A stretch of DNA of 64,000 nt from a bacterium (GCA_016124895.1 WGMU01000068.1:1-64000); one strand, 5' to 3'. Counted from the stretch's first letter, positions 36,475-46,978 are shown. Made by a program: numbers and translations. The notes: a model not told the origin generated them from the sequence alone.

Positions 36475-37443
36475 GTGTCGCTCCGTCTTGTCATGCTGGG
36501 AACCGGTTCGTTTGCCGTGCCGACGTTTCGCGGGCTGTACGAGTCGCGGCACGAAGTCGTCGGGCTCGTCACGCAGCCGGATCGGACCGGACGCGGACAT
36601 CATCGGCATGTCAATCCGATGAAGGAACTCGCCGAACAGTATGGCACACCGGTCTTTCAGCCAGAAAAGGTCAACCTGCCGGAATCGCTCAGCCGACTGC
36701 GCGAGTTCGGCGCCGACCTGTTCGTAACGGCGGCGTACGGGCAGATTCTCTCGGCCGAATTTCTCAGCATCCCGCGACTTGGAGCGATCAACGTTCACGC
36801 CTCGCTCCTGCCGAAGTATCGCGGCGCCGCGCCGATTCAGTTCGCCATGATCAACGGAGAAACGGAAACAGGCATCACAATCTTTCAGATCGAACCAAAG
36901 CTCGATGCCGGCCCGGTCCTCGGCATCGAACGCACACCGATCGGTGAGCGCGAAACTTATGGTGAGCTGCAGGACCGCCTGGCCGAACTGGCCGTCCCAC
37001 TGACGCAACGAATCATCGATCAGATTGAGGACGGGACAATCGAGCCGATCGTTCAGGACAATTCGCAGGTGACGAAAGCACCGCGGCTGAGTAAGTCCGA
37101 CGGCGAGATTCCCTGGCAGAAACCCGCACGGCTGGTCGACTGCCACATTCGCGGCGTGCAACCGTGGCCAAAGCCATCAGCCATTCTGCAACTGGCAGAC
37201 GGGCGTCAGCTTCGCCTGCTGGTTCTGGAAGTCTGCCCTGCGGATGAGTCTGTTCCCGGCAAACCCGGCACGGTTACGGTCATTGACCGCAAACGACTGC
37301 TGGTCGCGACCGGTGAAGGCAGCGTCGAGATACTGCAGGTTCAGCCCGAGGGCAAACGCTCGATGTCGGCGACTGAATTTCTGAATGGAACTCCCATCAC
37401 GAACGGCGCTTGCTTTCTGCTTCCGCCGCTCAGTCAGGATTAG
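36475..37443 (+). CDS. fmt: Methionyl-tRNA formyltransferase
   Basis: 322 residues, GTG start at 36475. It formylates Met-tRNA(fMet) with 10-formyl-THF (EC 2.1.2.9). The N-terminus RLVMLGTGSFAVPTF and the hallmark INVHASLLPKYRGAAPIQ contain the catalytic Asn-His pair; GITIFQIEPKLDAGPVL holds the catalytic Asp; a C-terminal OB-like domain starts near 210. Length is normal. No def gene is adjacent, unlike many genomes. Confidence 0.96.
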   Translation: MSLRLVMLGTGSFAVPTFRGLYESRHEVVGLVTQPDRTGRGHHRHVNPMKELAEQYGTPVFQPEKVNLPESLSRLREFGADLFVTAAYGQILSAEFLSIPRLGAINVHASLLPKYRGAAPIQFAMINGETETGITIFQIEPKLDAGPVLGIERTPIGERETYGELQDRLAELAVPLTQRIIDQIEDGTIEPIVQDNSQVTKAPRLSKSDGEIPWQKPARLVDCHIRGVQPWPKPSAILQLADGRQLRLLVLEVCPADESVPGKPGTVTVIDRKRLLVATGEGSVEILQVQPEGKRSMSATEFLNGTPITNGACFLLPPLSQD

Positions 37444-37948
37444 ATGGTCTGCCAGCTCTCAGTGTCATCGAGCCAGCGAGTCGCAGTTCATCGGCAATCA
37501 CAGAGTTGACAGGTCTGGTGATCGAACTTTGACAGAACTTTGAAGCTGTCGTGACTGAGTTGTCCTCCCGCGCATTTTGAGCGGCGGCAGAATATCGACG
37601 GTGTTGCCGATGACACTGTTTCCGGCCATGCCGGGGCGCTGTTGCCCTGCTGCTGCTGCTGCTGCTGCTGACTGGCCCTGATTCCCGCCCGTTTGAGCTG
37701 GCCACGTAGCTGCCGGTTGTCGAACGGAGCCGACCTCTGCCGCGACGGCGCCGAGGAGCCTTGTCTGCCAGGTGTGCGGACGCTGTCTGTTCTCGTGTCT
37801 GAGCCCTGCCTGCTGCGCGGATATACCGACCAGCTTTGACTGGCCGTTCTGATGGCACCTGCCCGATTCGCGTCGGCCATCCGACCCTGTCCGCCAGCGC
37901 GTTCCTTCCTCATCAGATTCGCCTGGAATCCACCACAGAAAGACTGCC
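37444..37948. other. Intergenic region with a trinucleotide repeat
   Basis: The 505-base gap has overlapping minus-strand frames but no domain, signal or ribosome site I trust. It holds (CTG)8 at 37647-37670, which in one minus-strand frame reads as a glutamine run. Confidence 0.5.
37647..37670. repeat. (CTG)8 microsatellite
   Basis: Eight perfect CTG units, unusual in bacteria outside coding repeats. It lies about 280 bases upstream of the desaturase start. Confidence 0.95.
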
Positions 37949-38941
37949 ATGAGCACAGCAACTCGACCTCCCGATTCTTCCTGTTCTGAAAACCCTGTCG
38001 GACCGCAAGCCACAACAGCGACAGCTCAACCGGTCCAGAAGTCGGCTGCGGCGGCCGAACGCCAGCTTGTGCTCGACGGATTCAGCCGGTCGCGACTGTC
38101 ATTGAAGACCATCGACTGGGTTGTGCTGAGCTGGATGGTCACCATGCACGTCGGTTGTCTGGCCGCGCCGTTCTTTTTTGACTGGCGTGCCGTCGCCGTT
38201 GCTGTCGGGCTGCACTGGCTGACGTGCAGCATCGGTGTGTGCCTCGGTTATCACCGCTGTCTGTCGCACGGATCGTTCAGGCTGGCGGCACCGGTTCGCT
38301 TTTTCACGACGCTGTGTGGCGTGCTGTCGGGCGAGGGTTCGCCGCTGATGTGGTCCGCCACGCACCGCGTTCATCACGGCCGGTCTGATCAGGACGGCGA
38401 TCCCCACTCGCCGAAGCATGGCGTTTTCTGGTCGCACATCGGCTGGCTGTTTCTGCATCGATCGGCGGAGCATCGCGAGGCTCTGTATCACAGCTACGCG
38501 CCGGATCTCGCGCGCGATCCAATGCTGCGTTTCTTTGAGAAGACGTACATGCTGTGGCTCGTGGGATTTGCTGTTGTGATGTACGCCATCGGCGGTTGGT
38601 CGCTGCTGCTGTGGGGCGTCTGTGCCCGTATCGTGATCGGTTATCACACGACATGGCTGATCAACTCGGCGTCGCACATCCGGGGTTATTGCAATTACCA
38701 CACGTCAGACAATTCACGCAATCTGTGGTGGGCCGGCCTGCTGGCGTACGGAGAAGGCTGGCACAACAACCATCACGCCTGGCCGCGAATTGCGTGTTAC
38801 TCGCACCGCTGGTGGGAACTCGACATCACCTGGCAGGCGATCAAAGTGCTGAGGTTTCTGCATCTGGCGACCGACGTCGATGACCGGATTCCATCCGCCG
38901 ATGCCGTTCCGCCAGGCGGTTCTCTTCGTACGAACCGGTAG
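37949..38941 (+). CDS. Membrane fatty acid (acyl-CoA Delta9-type) desaturase
   Basis: 330 residues. Three histidine boxes of the membrane di-iron desaturases are intact: HRCLSH (about 102-107), HRVHH (about 139-143) and GEGWHNNHHAWP (about 270). Hydrophobic pairs flank them in the usual arrangement. It introduces a cis double bond into saturated acyl chains, using an electron donor such as a ferredoxin. An N-terminal tail of about 40 residues is variable. It faces a convergent VWA-like gene. Confidence 0.93.
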   Translation: MSTATRPPDSSCSENPVGPQATTATAQPVQKSAAAAERQLVLDGFSRSRLSLKTIDWVVLSWMVTMHVGCLAAPFFFDWRAVAVAVGLHWLTCSIGVCLGYHRCLSHGSFRLAAPVRFFTTLCGVLSGEGSPLMWSATHRVHHGRSDQDGDPHSPKHGVFWSHIGWLFLHRSAEHREALYHSYAPDLARDPMLRFFEKTYMLWLVGFAVVMYAIGGWSLLLWGVCARIVIGYHTTWLINSASHIRGYCNYHTSDNSRNLWWAGLLAYGEGWHNNHHAWPRIACYSHRWWELDITWQAIKVLRFLHLATDVDDRIPSADAVPPGGSLRTNR

Positions 38942-39060
38942 CAGACGATTGCGTCGACGGGACGCGGCAGGACCGCTCTGTGCTGCTCTGACTGCTTCTG
39001 TAGCTGCGTGTTTTGTCCGCGGAGCGAACAGCGACTTTCCTCGGCCCTGAGTTCCAGTCA

Positions 39061-41256
39061 TCAAACCGTTCCCGCCAGCTTGCGGCCGGTCCAGAAGCAG
39101 CCCAGCAGGAAGATCAGCGCGCCGGCCGTCGCTGGATGGCACCAGAGTCGCAGGCGGCGGACGACGGGGTCAGGCTCGGGGAGGTCAGCGACGTCGCGGA
39201 TCAGTTGAGAGAACTCGGCCGTTGTGACCGACCGGCCGCGGGAGATTTGTGCGACCTCAGCGAGTACGTCGAACCTCGCCGGCTGGCCGATCTGCTCGCG
39301 ACTGGTTCCCTGCACGGATAGAGTTGTGTTCAACGTCGAGCCATTCTCGCGGCAGATCATCGTCAGTTCGTAATCACCGCTTTCGTCCGGGTGAAATGTC
39401 CCGGTGAACAGGCCCCAGTCCTCGCCGCGTGGCGACAGTTGAACCGTCTCAGTTCCGCCGCTCGGCGAGAGGACCTGTACAACGACCGTGCCGTTCTGCA
39501 GCGGCTCACCGGTTGTCGCCATCACGTTGGCGTTGAGCGTCACAACATCTCCGGCGGTTGGACGATCGGGCGAGTAGAACAGCCGCATCGATTCGCCCTC
39601 GGCCATGTTCCGCTGGTACGCCATCCAGCGGGCGACCTGCCCCCAGAAGCGGTAGTGGTACAGATCCTCAACACCCTCGCGCCACCGCCACGCACCGTCG
39701 GTCCCCATGAACAGAATCTTGCCGGTCCCGAACGACCGGGTCACCAGTAGCGGAATGCGGCCGTAACGGTTCGATTCGGTGTGATGGATCACGAGCACCT
39801 CGCTGCCGGCGCGGGCACGCAGCACCGGAGCGAACCACTGAAAGCCGGGCAGAGCTTCCCACAGTTTGGCGTTATCGGCTTCGGGTTCGGTCAGTCGGGT
39901 CAGCAGACTGCGGCGTCCGGCTTCGGTCAACTCGAACTGCTGCGGAATTCGCGAGCCCCAGCCGCGTGGCTGCCCTTCATCGAGCACCACCGGATAGAGC
40001 TCGGCGAGTTCCGTACTCAGCAGTGAGAACTGGTTGCCGCGCAGACCGGGCATCAGGATCAGCCCGCTGGCCTGATTCTGCACGAGCCCCTTCAGCAGCC
40101 GGCATTGCTCGGCCGTGAGCTGTCCTTCGCCTGTTCCAACATCGCCAAGCATGATGACGTCGTATCTGCCGAGTTCGTCGAGTCCAGCCGGGAACTCCTT
40201 GAGATAGCCGCGTCCGCCGCCGACGCCCGGCAGGTTCGGATGAAACAGCAGGCAGGAGACCTCGACGCCGGGATCGCGTTCCAGCGCGTTGCGGAAGTAG
40301 CGGTACTCCCAGCGTGGAAACGATTCGATCAGCAGCACCTGCAGAGCCTCTTTGCGGATCGCGATCGGCACCGTGAGCTGATTGTTGTCCGGGATGCGTT
40401 CGGCATCGCTCGGGGGAACCTTCAGCGTCAGCTCGAAGTCACCAGTCGTTTCCGGCAGCCAGGACACGGCATCGCTGAGCTGTCCCATCGCGGGGATCAG
40501 AATCTGCTTCTCCGCACGCTGACCGTCGCTCGCTTCGAGCGTTACGGTGACGGGATAATCACGCGGCAGCGAGCTGCGAATTGTGAACGGAATTCGCGCC
40601 GCCTTGCCCGCCACACCGAACGTCGGCGCGTCGAGGCTGACGATCTGAATGTCCGGCAGAGCGGTCTCACTGCCGACACCGACGCCGAAAACCGGCACGC
40701 CTTTCATCCGCAGTTTCGTCGCCGCGTTCGCCGGAGCTTCGCCTTCGTTCCAGTCACCGTCGCTCAGCAGCACGACGGCTCGCAGATTGAGGTGCTTCTC
40801 CGGAACGGCCTGCAGAGCGGCGTTGATGTCTGTTCCGTCGGGCTTGCCTTCGCTCGATGAAAACGGTTCGAAGACGACGTCGACGCGTTCAGCCGCGGCC
40901 TGCCAGACGCCGGGTTCGAGCAACGGCTGCACCCAGTCGCGGCGCGTGACCGGCGGATCGCTCGGCCGTTCGTCGTTGAGCACGTCGCGCGTCGCCATGC
41001 TGCCGGAATCGTCCCACAGCACGACGACGGTTGGCCGTTCAGTCGGGAGGAACTCCTCGATCCACTCGGGCTGATTGAGCAGGACAGCGACGGCGATGAC
41101 CAGCAGCAGCCGCAGCGTTTCGAGCAGCCCTGTCACTCGACGGAAGCCGCTCCGCCGCCAGGCAGTCCAGCAGAACGCGGCGGCGATCAGCACGACGACG
41201 AACGAGACCGCGATGGCGGTCGGCGTTGTCTGAAAAGTCAGCGTCGAAGTGCTCAT
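39061..41256 (-). CDS. Membrane protein with VWA-like and amidotransferase-like regions
   Basis: 731 residues. Two N-terminal helices (IAVSFVVVLIAAAFCW and LLLVIAVAVLLN) and one at the C-terminus (ATAGALIFLLGCFW) anchor a large domain. Residues about 75-190 form a VWA-like domain with the metal site DDSGSMA and VVLLSDGDWNEGE. A following beta domain is Ig-like. The middle (about 325-540) has VLLIESFPRWEYRYFRNAL and RSFGTGKILFMGTDGAWRWR, the class-I amidotransferase-like fold found in planctomycete proteins of this kind. Such genes often accompany MoxR/DUF58 genes, but none is next to it here. Role unknown, probably envelope. Confidence 0.85.
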   Translation of the reverse strand: MSTSTLTFQTTPTAIAVSFVVVLIAAAFCWTAWRRSGFRRVTGLLETLRLLLVIAVAVLLNQPEWIEEFLPTERPTVVVLWDDSGSMATRDVLNDERPSDPPVTRRDWVQPLLEPGVWQAAAERVDVVFEPFSSSEGKPDGTDINAALQAVPEKHLNLRAVVLLSDGDWNEGEAPANAATKLRMKGVPVFGVGVGSETALPDIQIVSLDAPTFGVAGKAARIPFTIRSSLPRDYPVTVTLEASDGQRAEKQILIPAMGQLSDAVSWLPETTGDFELTLKVPPSDAERIPDNNQLTVPIAIRKEALQVLLIESFPRWEYRYFRNALERDPGVEVSCLLFHPNLPGVGGGRGYLKEFPAGLDELGRYDVIMLGDVGTGEGQLTAEQCRLLKGLVQNQASGLILMPGLRGNQFSLLSTELAELYPVVLDEGQPRGWGSRIPQQFELTEAGRRSLLTRLTEPEADNAKLWEALPGFQWFAPVLRARAGSEVLVIHHTESNRYGRIPLLVTRSFGTGKILFMGTDGAWRWREGVEDLYHYRFWGQVARWMAYQRNMAEGESMRLFYSPDRPTAGDVVTLNANVMATTGEPLQNGTVVVQVLSPSGGTETVQLSPRGEDWGLFTGTFHPDESGDYELTMICRENGSTLNTTLSVQGTSREQIGQPARFDVLAEVAQISRGRSVTTAEFSQLIRDVADLPEPDPVVRRLRLWCHPATAGALIFLLGCFWTGRKLAGTV

Positions 41257-41458
41257 ACGAAGTGCGTCGAAGTTGCGTCGTCGTGCGAACGGAAACCGGC
41301 GACTCGGGCCGACGTCAGGTCAGTCGATCCGAACATCAGACGCGCGAGCCGGCAGTCGCGTCACTCGATCGTCGCGCTCCGATCTCAGCGACCAGTCACG
41401 CGGCGGAACAACTTACTTGCCCGCTGAACCGATTGCGACCAGATCGGCGTGTCGCCGC

Positions 41459-42397
41459 TCAACTGCAGTGAGCCAGCAGCAGTAGAATTTCGGCCCACTG
41501 AATGCGGCGGGCGATCGAGGCCAGTTCCGAAGTCGCATCGAGCGCCGCGGCCTGACAGAGGTCGACGAAGGCAAACGGGTCCCAGGTGTTCGAGACGCCG
41601 AGCTGCCGGCTCCAGCGATCGGCGTCGGACAGCGAACTGCCCGCCAGCAGTTGTCCGGCGATGGCAGACAGCTCGAAAAAGATCGGGTGATCGCCGACGC
41701 GACGGAACCAGTATTTCGAGTTCGACCAGTCGGGCTCACGGCGGTGCATGATGCCGTGCCAGTAGTCGCCGTTCCGATCTGCACCGCGGCCTTCCATGCT
41801 CTGCGAGAGTTTGTGACTCTCGTCGAGAAAATCGTGAATCAACCACAACCCGGCACACAGCGCGACCGGATCACGTGGTGCGGCATCGAGCGTCGACACA
41901 TTTGATTGAAATCGCCTGAGGCACTCGGCAAGCCAGGCTCGATCTCGCGGTGGCCAGTGCGGAGCGATCTCTGGCAGCCCGGCATCGATCGGCAGCAGAT
42001 CGCCGACCACCAGGTTGTCGGTCGGCGAGTTATCGTCCACTGGGAGCACTTCAATCGACGTCCCGGCCGCGGCGAGCCGGATGATGAGTTCCCACACCGG
42101 CGCATCGTCGTTCTGAAACGGCTGCTCGCCGAGCTGGTCCGGATCGAACACCACACGACCGCGACTTTCCGGCGGCATGACGAGTGCTGCAGCCGGAGCG
42201 GCCAGTTTCCACCAGACAAACCGTAGATCACAGGCCGAGTCCTCGGGAATCAGAATGACCGCGCTGCCGCTGATCGGGCTTCCTTCGGCCGACGTCGAGC
42301 GTTCACTGGCAATCGAAGCGTTGGCATCGACACAGACCCTGGTCCCGGCCGCCACGCCGGCAAGCATCTCGTTGAGCTGTTTCGCTGAAGCTACCAT
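41459..42397 (-). CDS. Protein of unknown function
   Basis: 312 residues from ATG 42397, with GAGGAA 5 bases upstream. An in-frame ATG at 42589 with GGAG before it would add 64 residues and is a real alternative. No signal peptide. The first 130 residues look alpha/beta (ILIPEDSACDLRFVWWKL); the last 150 are helical with tryptophan- and histidine-rich phrases such as YWHGIMHRREPDWSNSKYWF and HPIFFELSA. I recognise no family. It is 200 bases upstream of the VWA-like gene on the same strand. Confidence 0.75.
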   Translation of the reverse strand: MVASAKQLNEMLAGVAAGTRVCVDANASIASERSTSAEGSPISGSAVILIPEDSACDLRFVWWKLAAPAAALVMPPESRGRVVFDPDQLGEQPFQNDDAPVWELIIRLAAAGTSIEVLPVDDNSPTDNLVVGDLLPIDAGLPEIAPHWPPRDRAWLAECLRRFQSNVSTLDAAPRDPVALCAGLWLIHDFLDESHKLSQSMEGRGADRNGDYWHGIMHRREPDWSNSKYWFRRVGDHPIFFELSAIAGQLLAGSSLSDADRWSRQLGVSNTWDPFAFVDLCQAAALDATSELASIARRIQWAEILLLLAHCS

Positions 42398-42869
42398 CAC
42401 CGTTCCTCGCTGTCCTGACTGGCACTGACTAAGAGCGACACAGTCTTGCGGAGTGACGCGTGATCGCAACTGACCAGCCGCAGACCGTTTTTCCGGGACC
42501 TGCAGATCCAAAGCGCGGCGGAGCCGCAAGTCAGAAACTGCAGGCTCAGACAAATACGGATTCACTCGGATCGATGAAGTAATCGGCATCGGACACTCCA
42601 CGCGACCGTGTGAGCTTCGTCCAACGAATTTTCTGTCAGAAAAACAAGTTGTTGCTGGCGAGCCATGCAGAGCAAACACTGCAGAGTCTGCAAGGCTGTG
42701 CCACGAAAGGGGCTCAGGATAGTCAGAGCCTGGGAGCCGGATGATCGAACTGACTCGCATCTGGAGAGCAAGTCAGAGTCTGAATCCGAGCTGGCTGGCA
42801 CAGGGTGTCACCGCGCTTTGTTCGTAACCGTGGCTGGTCTTGAAACCTGAGAGGGAGACTTCCGTCCTG
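42398..42869. other. Divergent region upstream of the histidine kinase
   Basis: About 470 bases between divergent genes. Part (42398-42589) may be coding if the longer start of the unknown gene is used. I see no clear operator or repeat. Confidence 0.4.
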
Positions 42870-45800
42870 ATGACGCGTCTGCCTGACAATCGTGACTCCG
42901 ACTCTGGAGATGCCCTCCGTGCAGGCGGCGACGGGCAGGTTGTGAACAGCGAGACAGACCGCTTCAAGGCGCTGCTTGCAGCGTCGCTGGATGCGGCAAT
43001 CACGATGGACACTGCCGGCATCATCCGGGACTGGAACCGGGCGGCGACGATTCTGTTCGGCTGGACTTCGAGCGAAGCCAAGGGGCGGTCGCTCGCGGAG
43101 CTTCTTGTACCGGCACGCAACCGGATTCGTCTGCTCAAGCAGCTCCAGGCATTCGTTGACAGTGATGACTCGGTTCTGGTGACCAGGCGATTTCAGACGG
43201 AAACGCTGCACCGAACCGGTCATGAGTTTCCGGTTGAGATCTCCATCATCCCGATGCCGCTGGAGGGGACGCTGCTGTTCACAGCGTTTGTCCGGGATAT
43301 TCGTGACCAGCTTGACGAAGCCGAAGAACGCGGACGACTGGCGGCGATTGTTGACTCGTCGACCGATGCCATCATCGGCAAGGATCTGAATGGCGTGATC
43401 ACGAGCTGGAACGCTGCTGCCGAACATGTTTATGGATACGCGGCCGACGAAATGATCGGTCGCTCGATCGCGATCGTCATTCCGGAAGACGCCACAGAAG
43501 AAGAGCTTGAGCTGCGGGAAGCGCTGACGGCCGGCCAGACACTGCAGAGATTTGAAGCCGTCCGACGCCGCAAAGACGGGCAGTTGATCGACGTCTCGAT
43601 CTCCGTCTCACCAATGCGCAACGCCCGTGGCCAGATCGTCGGTTCTGCGACGATCGAACGCGACATCACTCAGGAACGTTCCAATCTTCTGGCCCTTGAG
43701 GAACGCGAAGAGCAGATTCGGATGCTGCTTGAATCAACGGCCGAAGCGATCTACGGAGTTGATCTCCACGGAAACTGCACGTTCTGCAATCCGTCGTGTG
43801 CGCGACTGCTGGGTTACGAATCGCCACGCACACTGATCGGTCAGAACATGCACGAGCTGACCCACCATCATCGTGCCGACGGTTCTGAGTATCCCGCCAG
43901 CGAATGTCCCGTGCTGGGCACGATCGACAGTCACCGCGGCGCGCACGTTGACGACGAAGTGCTGTGGCGGGCAGACGGAACGTGCTTTCCCGCCGAGTAC
44001 TGGAGCTTTCCCATCCGGCGCGACGGCCGCGTCATCGGTGCGGTCGTCACATTTCTGGATATCTCTGATCGCCTGGCGGCCGAGCATGACCGCTTTCGGC
44101 TGGCGGCACTTGTCGAATCATCGGTGGATCCGATCGTCGGCCTGAATCTCGATGGCGTCATCGAAAGCTGGAACGACGCAGCGCTGCGCGTCTTCGGCTG
44201 GACGGCCGGGGAAGCCGTTGGCAGGCCGGTTGATCTGCTTCTCGCGCGTGAGTTTCAGGAAGTCGTGCGCACAGCCATTGCCGGAGGCCGACGATTCAGC
44301 CAGGAAGAGGTTCGATGTCTGAGAAAAAACGCCGGTGAGTTTTCGGCAGCTCTCACGCTGTCTCCCATTCATGATCTCTACGATCGTCATGTCGGAGCGT
44401 CGATCATCGCGCGCGACATGACAACACGGAAGGAACATGAGTTGGCGCTGCAGAAGGCGACGGTTGAGGCTCAGTCCGCCAACAAAGCCAAGAGCGCCTT
44501 TCTGGCGAATATCAGCCACGAACTGCGGACGCCGATGAACGCCATCATCGGAATGCTCGAACTCGCACTGAGCGAAGAACTTTCAGAGGTGATGCAGGAT
44601 TACCTGGGGACAGCGCGAGATTCGGCGCAGACACTTCTGTACCTGCTGAACGACCTGCTGGATTTTTCCCGGATCGAGGCCGGGCACTTCGAACTGGACG
44701 CGGAGCCATTCAGTCTGCGTGAGACGCTCAACCGCACCGCCAGGACGCTCTCTCTGCGGGCTCAGCAAAAGGGGCTGGAGCTGACGTGCCGAATCCGACC
44801 AGACGTGCCGGACATTCTCAACGGCGACGGGATGAGACTGCGGCAGGTCGTCACGAATCTTGTCGGCAATGCCATCAAGTTTACAGACGCGGGTGAAGTG
44901 ACGATCGATGCTCAGATCGCAGACGCCGCCGAGTGCGAGGCAACTGATGCAGCCATTGCCGCCAACAGCCAGTCCAATCGTCCGCTGGTGGAGAATGCCG
45001 GGACCGACGTTTCAGCGAAGGCCCCTGCCCAGACTCTGCTGCATTTCACTGTCTCTGACACCGGTGTTGGCATCTCGCCGGAAGATCAGGATCGAATCTT
45101 TGCGGCCTTCACACAGGCGGACACGTCGAGCACGCGTCGCTTTCAGGGTTCGGGGCTCGGCCTGGCGATCTGTCGCGAACTGATCACTCGCATGGGCGGC
45201 CGTATTTACGTCGACAGTGTTCCCGGCCAGGGCAGTCAGTTTCACTTTACGGCGCGATTCCCAATCGTTCGCCAGTCGGTGTTCGACGATGCCGAATTGC
45301 GGCTCGCGGTCGCGAAACTGCGGGACACGCGAGTGCTCGTTGTTGACGACAACGCCTCGAACTGCCGCATTCTGGACGAGACGCTCAAGCAATGGCGGAT
45401 GCGACCGTTTGTGACCGATCGAGCTGACGTCGCACTCGACGAGCTGCGTCGCGTCAGAACTGTCGGCGACTCGTACTCGGTCGTTCTCGTCGACGCGTTG
45501 ATGCCCGAAATGGACGGGCTCCTGCTACTGGAAGCTGCTCGCGCGGAGAATCTGGTGGGTGATTCCGCCGTCCTGATGCTGTCGTCGGCTGACCGTCAGT
45601 CGCTCCGCCAGCGATGCGAGGAAGTCGGCGTTACGAGGTATCTCGAAAAGCCTGTTTCTCAGTCGGATCTGCTCGATGCCGTCACGCAGGTGCTGCGCGG
45701 TGCCAGGTTTGAGATCGAAGAACGGACTCGGATGCGGAGTACCTCACGACCGCTGCGGCTGCTCGTTGCCGAAGATACGCTGGCCAATCAGAAGGTCGTG

Positions 45801-46652
45801 CGGGCGATTCTCGAAAAACGCGGCCACGAGGTCGTGATCGCGGACAATGGCCAGCACGCGGTCGACCTGCTGAACGGGTCCGAGTTTGACGTCGTGCTGA
45901 TGGATATTCAAATGCCGGTGATGGATGGGTATCGGGCCACCCGGTTGATTCGGCAATCGAGTGATCCGGCTGTCGCGACAATCCCCATCATCGCGATGAC
46001 AGCTCACGCTTTGCGGGAAGACATGGAGCGCTGCCTGACTTCGGGAATGAACGCGTACGTGTCGAAACCGCTGCAAGCCGCGAAGTTGATCCGTGTCACG
46101 GAAGAAACCGCGACACGGGCTCATCAATTGAGAACGCAGAAGCCATACGCTGAGCCCGGTGCTGAAAGCTCCGCTGCTGACGCCGGTCTCACTCCAGTGC
46201 CTGCCTCCTGCGAGGAAGGTGTTTCAGACGTTGCGACCGCTGAGAAACCCGAACTCCTGGAAGACATCTGGGAGACACAATCGACAGTCGACGGCGAAGC
46301 CGCGTTGGAAACTGCCAGCGTTTGCTTCGATCGAAAGCAGGCTCTGCTGCGACTCGGCGGTGACGAGCAGTTACTGCGGGAGCTGATGAAATGTTTTGTC
46401 GAGGATGCTCCGACGCTGCTGTCGGAACTGGAGAAAGCGATCTCAGAAGCCCGTTTTGATGACGCCACACGAGCGGCTCACAGCCTCAAGAGCCTGGCTG
46501 CCAACTTCGAGGCCGTTCTCTGCCGCGACGCGGCCGCTGCCATGGAACATGCCTGCGGTCACAGCGACCGCGAAGATGTCTCGACGAAAACTCCCCGGCT
46601 GCGTCGACACGTCGAAGAGCTGATCTCATTGCTGAAGAGCGATCCGGAATGA
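42870..46652 (+). CDS. Multi-PAS hybrid histidine kinase with two receiver domains and Hpt
   Basis: 1,260 residues from ATG 42870 (GAGGGAG upstream); an in-frame TTG at 42840 is less likely. Four PAS domains (about 30-140, 150-270, 280-405, 410-535) are followed by a HisKA domain with H550 in NISHELRTP, a HATPase domain with RQVVTNLVGNAIKFT, DTGVGIS and GSGLGL, two receivers with D875 (VLVDALMPEMDG) and D1012 (VLMDIQMPVMDG), and a C-terminal Hpt with H1204 in AAHSLKSLAANF. No transmembrane helix is seen, so it is a cytoplasmic sensor. It is a complete His-Asp-Asp-His relay in one chain with no adjacent response regulator. Confidence 0.96.
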   Translation: MTRLPDNRDSDSGDALRAGGDGQVVNSETDRFKALLAASLDAAITMDTAGIIRDWNRAATILFGWTSSEAKGRSLAELLVPARNRIRLLKQLQAFVDSDDSVLVTRRFQTETLHRTGHEFPVEISIIPMPLEGTLLFTAFVRDIRDQLDEAEERGRLAAIVDSSTDAIIGKDLNGVITSWNAAAEHVYGYAADEMIGRSIAIVIPEDATEEELELREALTAGQTLQRFEAVRRRKDGQLIDVSISVSPMRNARGQIVGSATIERDITQERSNLLALEEREEQIRMLLESTAEAIYGVDLHGNCTFCNPSCARLLGYESPRTLIGQNMHELTHHHRADGSEYPASECPVLGTIDSHRGAHVDDEVLWRADGTCFPAEYWSFPIRRDGRVIGAVVTFLDISDRLAAEHDRFRLAALVESSVDPIVGLNLDGVIESWNDAALRVFGWTAGEAVGRPVDLLLAREFQEVVRTAIAGGRRFSQEEVRCLRKNAGEFSAALTLSPIHDLYDRHVGASIIARDMTTRKEHELALQKATVEAQSANKAKSAFLANISHELRTPMNAIIGMLELALSEELSEVMQDYLGTARDSAQTLLYLLNDLLDFSRIEAGHFELDAEPFSLRETLNRTARTLSLRAQQKGLELTCRIRPDVPDILNGDGMRLRQVVTNLVGNAIKFTDAGEVTIDAQIADAAECEATDAAIAANSQSNRPLVENAGTDVSAKAPAQTLLHFTVSDTGVGISPEDQDRIFAAFTQADTSSTRRFQGSGLGLAICRELITRMGGRIYVDSVPGQGSQFHFTARFPIVRQSVFDDAELRLAVAKLRDTRVLVVDDNASNCRILDETLKQWRMRPFVTDRADVALDELRRVRTVGDSYSVVLVDALMPEMDGLLLLEAARAENLVGDSAVLMLSSADRQSLRQRCEEVGVTRYLEKPVSQSDLLDAVTQVLRGARFEIEERTRMRSTSRPLRLLVAEDTLANQKVVRAILEKRGHEVVIADNGQHAVDLLNGSEFDVVLMDIQMPVMDGYRATRLIRQSSDPAVATIPIIAMTAHALREDMERCLTSGMNAYVSKPLQAAKLIRVTEETATRAHQLRTQKPYAEPGAESSAADAGLTPVPASCEEGVSDVATAEKPELLEDIWETQSTVDGEAALETASVCFDRKQALLRLGGDEQLLRELMKCFVEDAPTLLSELEKAISEARFDDATRAAHSLKSLAANFEAVLCRDAAAAMEHACGHSDREDVSTKTPRLRRHVEELISLLKSDPE

Positions 46653-46978
46653 TCCCCTCGATTGATCGATGCGCGATCAATCCGGTGTTTGAGCGGACGT
46701 CAGTAATCGCCCGACGGACTCAGTCAATCAAAACCCAGATACGGGCCTCGCGAGATCGTCTCGTCAGACCGAAGCTGTCCTGAGATCGCAGCAGTGCGTC
46801 ACTTCGCTGCCAGTTCACATCCAATCGACGGAGCTGGAGCAGGTCGCTTCTGGGCAGGTCGTATGAGTCTGGCATGGTGGTTGCTTTTCCTCAGGCGACG
46901 GCCGCTTCAACGAACTCCGAGTTGACGACGCTCGATCTGCAGAGGAATCAACCAGGCGAAACACGAGGTTCGCGAGCC
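46653..46978 (+). other. Intergenic region with a hairpin after the kinase
   Basis: 326 bases without a supported gene. ATTGATCG (46661-46668) and CGATCAAT (46674-46681) form a perfect 8-bp stem with a 5-base loop, 8 bases after the kinase stop and without a T-tract. The rest shows nothing clear. Confidence 0.5.

Noticed and set aside
37488-38015. Overlapping minus-strand frames with a polyglutamine run
   Set aside because: No ribosome site, signal or domain; the glutamines derive from the (CTG)8 tract.
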